Below are positions 58,688-64,000 of a stretch of DNA of 64,000 nucleotides, one piece after another (within the stretch, counting starts at the first letter, position 1; the number at the start of each line of letters is the position of its first letter). The stretch covers positions 376,762,188 to 376,826,187 of the forward strand of contig CM077116.1 of the NCBI GenBank assembly GCA_039619475.1, read 5' to 3'. A program made the translations under genes and the position numbers. This DNA comes from Icerya purchasi (lineage: Eukaryota > Arthropoda > Insecta > Hemiptera > Monophlebidae). Below the pieces are notes generated by a model that did not search any database, was not told the origin of the DNA, and saw only the letters and a program-made list of their open reading frames with translations.

Positions 58688-59645
58688 CTAACTTAACTGA
58701 ATATATCCTTCTTCAACCAACTTTTCTTCAATCATTCGAATTTCATCATCTACACCAACATTTCACACTTTTTTAGATGTATGCGATAACAATAATCACT
58801 CAACCAATTCATTAGGATCGTCTGAATAATCGATCGGTGTATCTTCGTGACATACTCCGCCATCAGCACAATGCTTAGTCTTTGCTCCATCATAGTAAAT
58901 TTTTACACTTGATCCATTAGACTGAAACATCGGACGTATTATTTTTCTGTATTTAGGAAATGTAGTACCCTTTAATACACCAGTAGCACGTAAATGAGCT
59001 CTAGTACACTCAAGTATTTATTTATATAGATCTAAATCATTATTTTGTATATTTATTCCCATCTATATGCGATACCATTAGTAAATGAAAGAGTCCGGGT
59101 GTGTAAGGAAATTTTATTTGCTTACTTCCTTTTCCTAAATAAATTTCACCATATTTGCAGTCCCAAGAAATCAATGTCGATCCTATCAGATACTCATCAA
59201 TGTTTGTATCATAGTGTATTCCATATACTTGATCATTCGGAACAAGTTCATTAAAATCTGTATGAAATGAATCTACTTCACTTATGTTAAACGACTTAGC
59301 TTTGAGTTTGTTTTTTAATATTTTCATCTTCAATTTCAGACTCAGCGTCACTTCTCTGTTTACTATTAGACCGTTTTTGACGTTTTTTACCATTGATGTA
59401 TCATTTATTCCATAAGAATCTATTTTTTATCTTTCAGATTTTTGTAATGCTTCATGAATTTCCAATAATGGTTTCATAATAGGTTCCAACATGATGGGTG
59501 AAGTACTTGTAATTGGTTTCCTGGGTATAAGTGTGTTTATGTTAGTGTGTACATGTAGGGCGTGGTTCTGCAATAATGTATCGACTGGAATAGAAATCAT
59601 AAGAATATTAAGATCCTGTTTCAACAGTTTTGAAAGTGTTTGCAT
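58688..59645 (-). pseudogene. DUF8207-like gene, broken (left arm, copy 2)
   Basis: Same as 45802-46759, with the same lesions. Confidence 0.75.
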
Positions 59646-59949
59646 GCAACATCACATGTAGTGATGGCTGAAGCGAGTGTGTAAAAATAAAAAAAATAAA
59701 AAAAAAATCTTAGGCTAATTTTATAATACTTACACTCGGAAAAATAAAAAATAAAAAATATGTACGAATGGAAAAAGGGTGAGAAGGGATGTTTAGGTTA
59801 GTTTCTGGCTTTAAATATTATATTTTGGTTAATTTCAGAATTTTTATATTCACACATAGAATTTTGAAAAAATCGTGGTATCACAAATGATCGAGACTTG
59901 CGCAGGAACGGTGCGTGCGCTTTATAGATATGCCAGGAGGACAAACGGA

Positions 59950-60173
59950 GCTTGGGTTAGTTTTCAGCTTTAAATATTACACTTGGGCTAGTTTTCAGCT
60001 TTAAATATTACACTTGGGTTAGTTTTCAGCTTTAAATATTACACTTGGGTTAGTTTTCAGCTTTAAATAATACACTTGGGTTAGTTTTCAGCTTTAAATA
60101 ATACACTTGGGTTAGTTTTCAGCTTTAAATATTACACTTGGGTTAGTTTTCAGCTTTAAATATTACACTTGGG
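59950..60173 (-). repeat. 31-bp tandem array, left of centre, copy 2
   Basis: Seven units, same order of variants as 47064-47287. Confidence 0.95.
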
Positions 60174-60193
60174 TTAATTTCGGAATTTTTATA

Positions 60194-60204
60194 TTGCGAG
60201 TAAG
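60194..60204. repeat. Palindrome centre, copy 2
   Basis: The same 11-nt spacer TTGCGAGTAAG. Confidence 0.95.
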
Positions 60205-60224
60205 TATAAAAATTCCGAAATTAA

Positions 60225-60448
60225 CCCAAGTGTAATATTTAAAGCTGAAAACTAACCCAAGTGTAATATTTAAAGCTGAAAACTAACCCAAGTGTATTAT
60301 TTAAAGCTGAAAACTAACCCAAGTGTATTATTTAAAGCTGAAAACTAACCCAAGTGTAATATTTAAAGCTGAAAACTAACCCAAGTGTAATATTTAAAGC
60401 TGAAAACTAGCCCAAGTGTAATATTTAAAGCTGAAAACTAACCCAAGC
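60225..60448 (+). repeat. 31-bp tandem array, right of centre, copy 2
   Basis: Mirror of 59950-60173. Confidence 0.95.
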
Positions 60449-60752
60449 TCCGTTTGTCCTCCTGGCATATCTATAAAGCGCACGCACCGTTCCTGCGCAA
60501 GTCTCGATCATTTGTGATACCACGATTTTTTCAAAATTCTATGTGTGAATATAAAAATTCTGAAATTAACCAAAATATAATATTTAAAGCCAGAAACTAA
60601 CCTAAACATCCCTTCTCACCCTTTTTCCATTCGTACATATTTTTTATTTTTTATTTTTCCGAGTGTAAGTATTATAAAATTAGCCTAAGATTTTTTTTTT
60701 ATTTTTTTTATTTTTACACACTCGCTTCAGCCATCACTACATGTGATGTTGC

Positions 60753-61710
60753 ATGCAAACACTTTCAAAACTGTTGAAACAGGATCTTAATATTCTTATG
60801 ATTTCTATTCCAGTCGATACATTATTGCAGAACCACGCCCTACATGTACACACTAACATAAACACACTTATACCCAGGAAACCAATTACAAGTACTTCAC
60901 CCATCATGTTGGAACCTATTATGAAACCATTATTGGAAATTCATGAAGCATTACAAAAATCTGAAAGATAAAAAATAGATTCTTATGGAATAAATGATAC
61001 ATCAATGGTAAAAAACGTCAAAAACGGTCTAATAGTAAACAGAGAAGTGACGCTGAGTCTGAAATTGAAGATGAAAATATTAAAAAACAAACTCAAAGCT
61101 AAGTCGTTTAACATAAGTGAAGTAGATTCATTTCATACAGATTTTAATGAACTTGTTCCGAATGATCAAGTATATGGAATACACTATGATACAAACATTG
61201 ATGAGTATCTGATAGGATCGACATTGATTTCTTGGGACTGCAAATATGGTGAAATTTATTTAGGAAAAGGAAGTAAGCAAATAAAATTTCCTTACACACC
61301 CGGACTCTTTCATTTACTAATGGTATCGCATATAGATGGGAATAAATATACAAAATAATGATTTAGATCTATATAAATAAATACTTGAGTGTACTAGAGC
61401 TCATTTACGCGCTACTGGTGTATTAAAGGGTACTGCATTTCCTAAATACAGAAAAATAATACGTCCGATGTTTCAGTCTAATGGATCAAGTGTAAAAATT
61501 TACTATGATGGAGCAAAGACTAAGCATTGTGCTGATGGCGGAGTATGTCACGAAGATACACCGATCGATTATTCAGACGATCCTAATGAATTGGTTGAGT
61601 GATTATTGTTATCGCATACATCTAAAAAAGTGTGAAATGTTGGTGTAGATGATGAAATTCGAATGATTGAAGAAAAGTTGGTTGAAGAAGGATATATTCA
61701 GTTAAGTTAG
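60753..61710 (+). pseudogene. DUF8207-like gene, broken (right arm, copy 2)
   Basis: Same as 47867-48824, including the right-arm-specific substitutions. Confidence 0.75.
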
Positions 61711-61850
61711 TAGTTTTTTATGTTATCTTATTAGTGACGGAAGACGATATATTAAAATTTAAAAATGAATTAATGTTCTCGTTTACCATCGATAATGATT
61801 ATATTAAAGTCTATCCCTGCATGTACATAGCTGCACGTTAAGATCGTCTG

Positions 61851-62051
61851 ATACAGTTGTTAAAACCGGATCTTGACCCTTACTTATATGTAAGATCTCA
61901 TGTGTACATGCATACACTACCACAAACAAAATGTATATGTATGTACAAGTTCTTAACAACTTCATTCATCAATGTATGCAATCAACTTTCTCCGTTTGAG
62001 GGGCATTTTTCTGATGCAACATTTCATCGAATGCATCTAATTCAAAGGTAG
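61851..62051 (+). promoter_or_regulatory. Leader module C (right arm, copy 2)
   Basis: Same as 48965-49165. Confidence 0.45.
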
Positions 62052-62191
62052 ACATTATGTCAACTCTCTGAATAACTGTATTCGCTCGCTTGTTATTAGT
62101 TTCACAAATTAGTGTTCTTCACACGTTTAAATTTTAGTTACTATTAAAAGTTTTAGTTTTTTTTCTTTTCTCTTTAATAACAACTGTAACA

Positions 62192-63022
62192 ATGATAGTA
62201 GCACGTGAGGTAATTATCGATATTCAATGTTTTAAATATGATAATGATACGTACATCATTAAGGAACTTTCAATAATAAGTATCGATGGTGAAATTCAAT
62301 TTCATAGAATTTACAAGCCTCCATTCGAATGGGATGTATTATCCAATAATAAAAAACAAGAAAACATGAGGATAATTCAAAACTGTCATTCAATTCCGTG
62401 GAATGCAGGAGATTACAATTACGAATCTATTGCTGGTGATATAGAAAATGTGTTGGAAGATTTGGAACCATTGAATATTTACGTTAAAGGAAATGAAAAA
62501 ATTACCACTATATGGATAAAACTATTTGAAACATCACTTTCAAGATTCAAGATTATTAATTTAGAAAAAGAATTCGGTATACCCAATTTAAGGAAATTAA
62601 ATAATATGTATAAAGGAATATCAAGAGTTGTAAAATGTGATGCACACACGGATAAAAACATACATAGGTGTTCATTGCAGAATGTATATGTGATGATGAA
62701 ATGGTACGATGTAAATGTTAGACCTATATTATCATTAGTAAAATATTCTACGTGCGACTTGATGCAAAATATTACTGCAGAGATATTAATTAATGTATGC
62801 CCTCAAAAAATTTGCGATTTTTACAATAAATTACCTGTAGCACTAAAGAATGATCGACGTATCAAACGCTTCTTACCATGTTTTAAACATCATAGCTATG
62901 ATATTCCAGATTCTTTTCCACTCAGTGCAGTACATCCCACCTTAATCAAAGATTGTCTGCAATGCAACCATGCAAGTTTGTTCGAATTCCAACATAACCC
63001 GATCAAAGGAGTCAATTTGTGA
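62192..63022 (+). CDS. 276-aa cassette protein B (right arm, copy 2)
   Basis: Identical protein to 49306-50136. Confidence 0.65.
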   Translation: MIVAREVIIDIQCFKYDNDTYIIKELSIISIDGEIQFHRIYKPPFEWDVLSNNKKQENMRIIQNCHSIPWNAGDYNYESIAGDIENVLEDLEPLNIYVKGNEKITTIWIKLFETSLSRFKIINLEKEFGIPNLRKLNNMYKGISRVVKCDAHTDKNIHRCSLQNVYVMMKWYDVNVRPILSLVKYSTCDLMQNITAEILINVCPQKICDFYNKLPVALKNDRRIKRFLPCFKHHSYDIPDSFPLSAVHPTLIKDCLQCNHASLFEFQHNPIKGVNL

Positions 63023-63297
63023 GCATTGTACGAATCATAATCTTGTAATTTTTCCATCTTTAAATTTTTTGTGATATTTATTTATTTTTTAAATTAATTT
63101 TCTTTTATTCTTGTTAATCGTTTGTAAATATATTACATGAATTATATATATATTTTACATTTCATAATTTTTTTCGCGTGCGAATGGAATAATAAAAATA
63201 ACTTTTTCTTTTTCCTTTAAATGTAAATATTATCTATATTCAACTTCAATAATGAGTATAAACACTTTTTTTATTGTAAAATCATATGGGTTCTAAT

Positions 63298-63737
63298 TAG
63301 TGATGGGCAACTTCGAAATGATTCATTCGAATTATTTGATTGTTCGATGACTTTGAATGCATTCGATTGTTCCGTGGTTGCATTCGAAATGTTATTTCAT
63401 TCGAATAATTCATTCGTATTCACAACAATCATTCGAAATGCTATTTCTCTCGGAAGAATCTAGTCAATGTTTAACGAATACTTCATTCGTTTGTGTTCGG
63501 ATAGTTTCGGTTTTTATTCGAATAATTCATTCCTATTTGCAACAATCATTCGAAATGTTATTTCTCTCGAAAGAATCTAGGCGATGTTTAACGAATACTT
63601 CATTCGTTTGTGTTCGGATGGTTCCGGTTTTTATTTGAATAATTCATTTGTATTCACAAAAATCATTCAATTGTTTTTTTTTTTGACGATTATCGGTTGT
63701 TTCGATTGTAAAAACATTTCGAAATCGCACATCACTA
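63298..63737. mobile_element. hAT-type MITE, right arm copy 2
   Basis: Same as 50412-50851, with its target duplication. Confidence 0.88.
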
Positions 63738-64000
63738 ATTCTAATACATATACATAAGAAAATAATAAAAAAAACGAGAGAGAGTATGAATAAATTTTTA
63801 AAAAATATCAAAAAAAAAAAAAAAAACATGTTATTTTCCGGCGGTGTTTGAAATGAAAATTTCTACATGTATTTAATGTGATAGTTGATGCAGGTGCGAA
63901 AATATGTTTAATTTTTTCAAAATTTAATTCTAAAAACATTCGTGGAAAAGTAAATAAATTAAGTAAACATAGAAATTAGTAGGCATCATATAAAAAATTA

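Larger units (their letters stand above)
55284..64000. repeat. Palindrome copy 2 (partial, to the window end)
   Basis: The sequence equals 42398-51114 at a constant offset of 12886. It reproduces the palindrome centre at 60194-60204 and both arm-specific substitutions (A/T forms in the left arm, C/G forms in the right arm). No difference from copy 1 was found in the stretches compared. Protein A and leader B are not included in this copy's visible part. Confidence 0.95.

Noticed and set aside
1..64000. tRNA, rRNA or snRNA genes
   Set aside because: I saw no convincing cloverleaf with A/B boxes or known RNA sequence; a tRNAscan/Infernal run would settle it.

Overview
The window is AT-rich animal DNA, almost certainly from an insect or other arthropod. 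It has spliced genes with GT/AG boundaries, an ERG/FLI-type ETS gene, and remnants of typical arthropod transposons (non-LTR elements, Ty1/copia, Ty3/gypsy, Helitron, mariner, hAT). Coding density is low and most open frames are chance or shadow frames. The species cannot be fixed from the sequence alone.

Layout. (1) 0-5.4 kb: two phase-compatible minus-strand exons of an acidic, serine-rich, AT-hook nuclear protein, next to a non-LTR tail. (2) 5.4-11 kb: AT-rich DNA with a pair of 230-bp direct repeats. (3) 11-20 kb: a transposon graveyard: Helitron helicase, copia pieces, a hAT piece, a non-LTR reverse transcriptase, a fossil of a repetitive arthropod gene family split by a small terminal-inverted-repeat element, and a mariner relic abutting copia. 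(4) 21.5-31.7 kb: two minus-strand exons that together carry the ETS DNA-binding domain and the gene's C terminus. They are separated by a 9.6-kb intron containing gypsy, non-LTR and fold-back remnants. (5) 32-37 kb: a full-length but inactivated mariner with TA target duplication and terminal inverted repeats, then a decayed non-LTR element. (6) 37.2-39.4 kb: diverged copies of modules also used in the next block, plus a hAT-type MITE with a 15-bp minisatellite.

(7) 39.47 kb to the end is the striking part. About 7.85 kb of sequence is present as a near-perfect inverted repeat around an 11-nt spacer at 47308-47318 (about 15.7 kb in all). After a 100-N assembly gap (55184-55283), 8.7 kb of the same palindrome appears again at a constant offset of 12886, with a second centre at 60194-60204. 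Each arm carries an intact 339-codon gene, an intact 276-codon paralogue, a broken DUF8207-like gene, a hAT-type MITE and a 31-bp tandem array beside the palindrome centre. The two intact proteins share an N-terminal D/KEL/YKP block, a C-x2-H-x7-C cluster, an FLPC motif and a C-terminal C-x2-C-x-H. Related leader sequences lie upstream of the genes.

My reading is a virus-like or Polinton/Maverick-associated gene cassette amplified as inverted copies. Fold-back or false duplication during assembly is a serious alternative: the copies are almost identical, and most of the differences between arms that I found are 1-nt run-length changes, several of them close to the gap. Both readings are set out in the findings.
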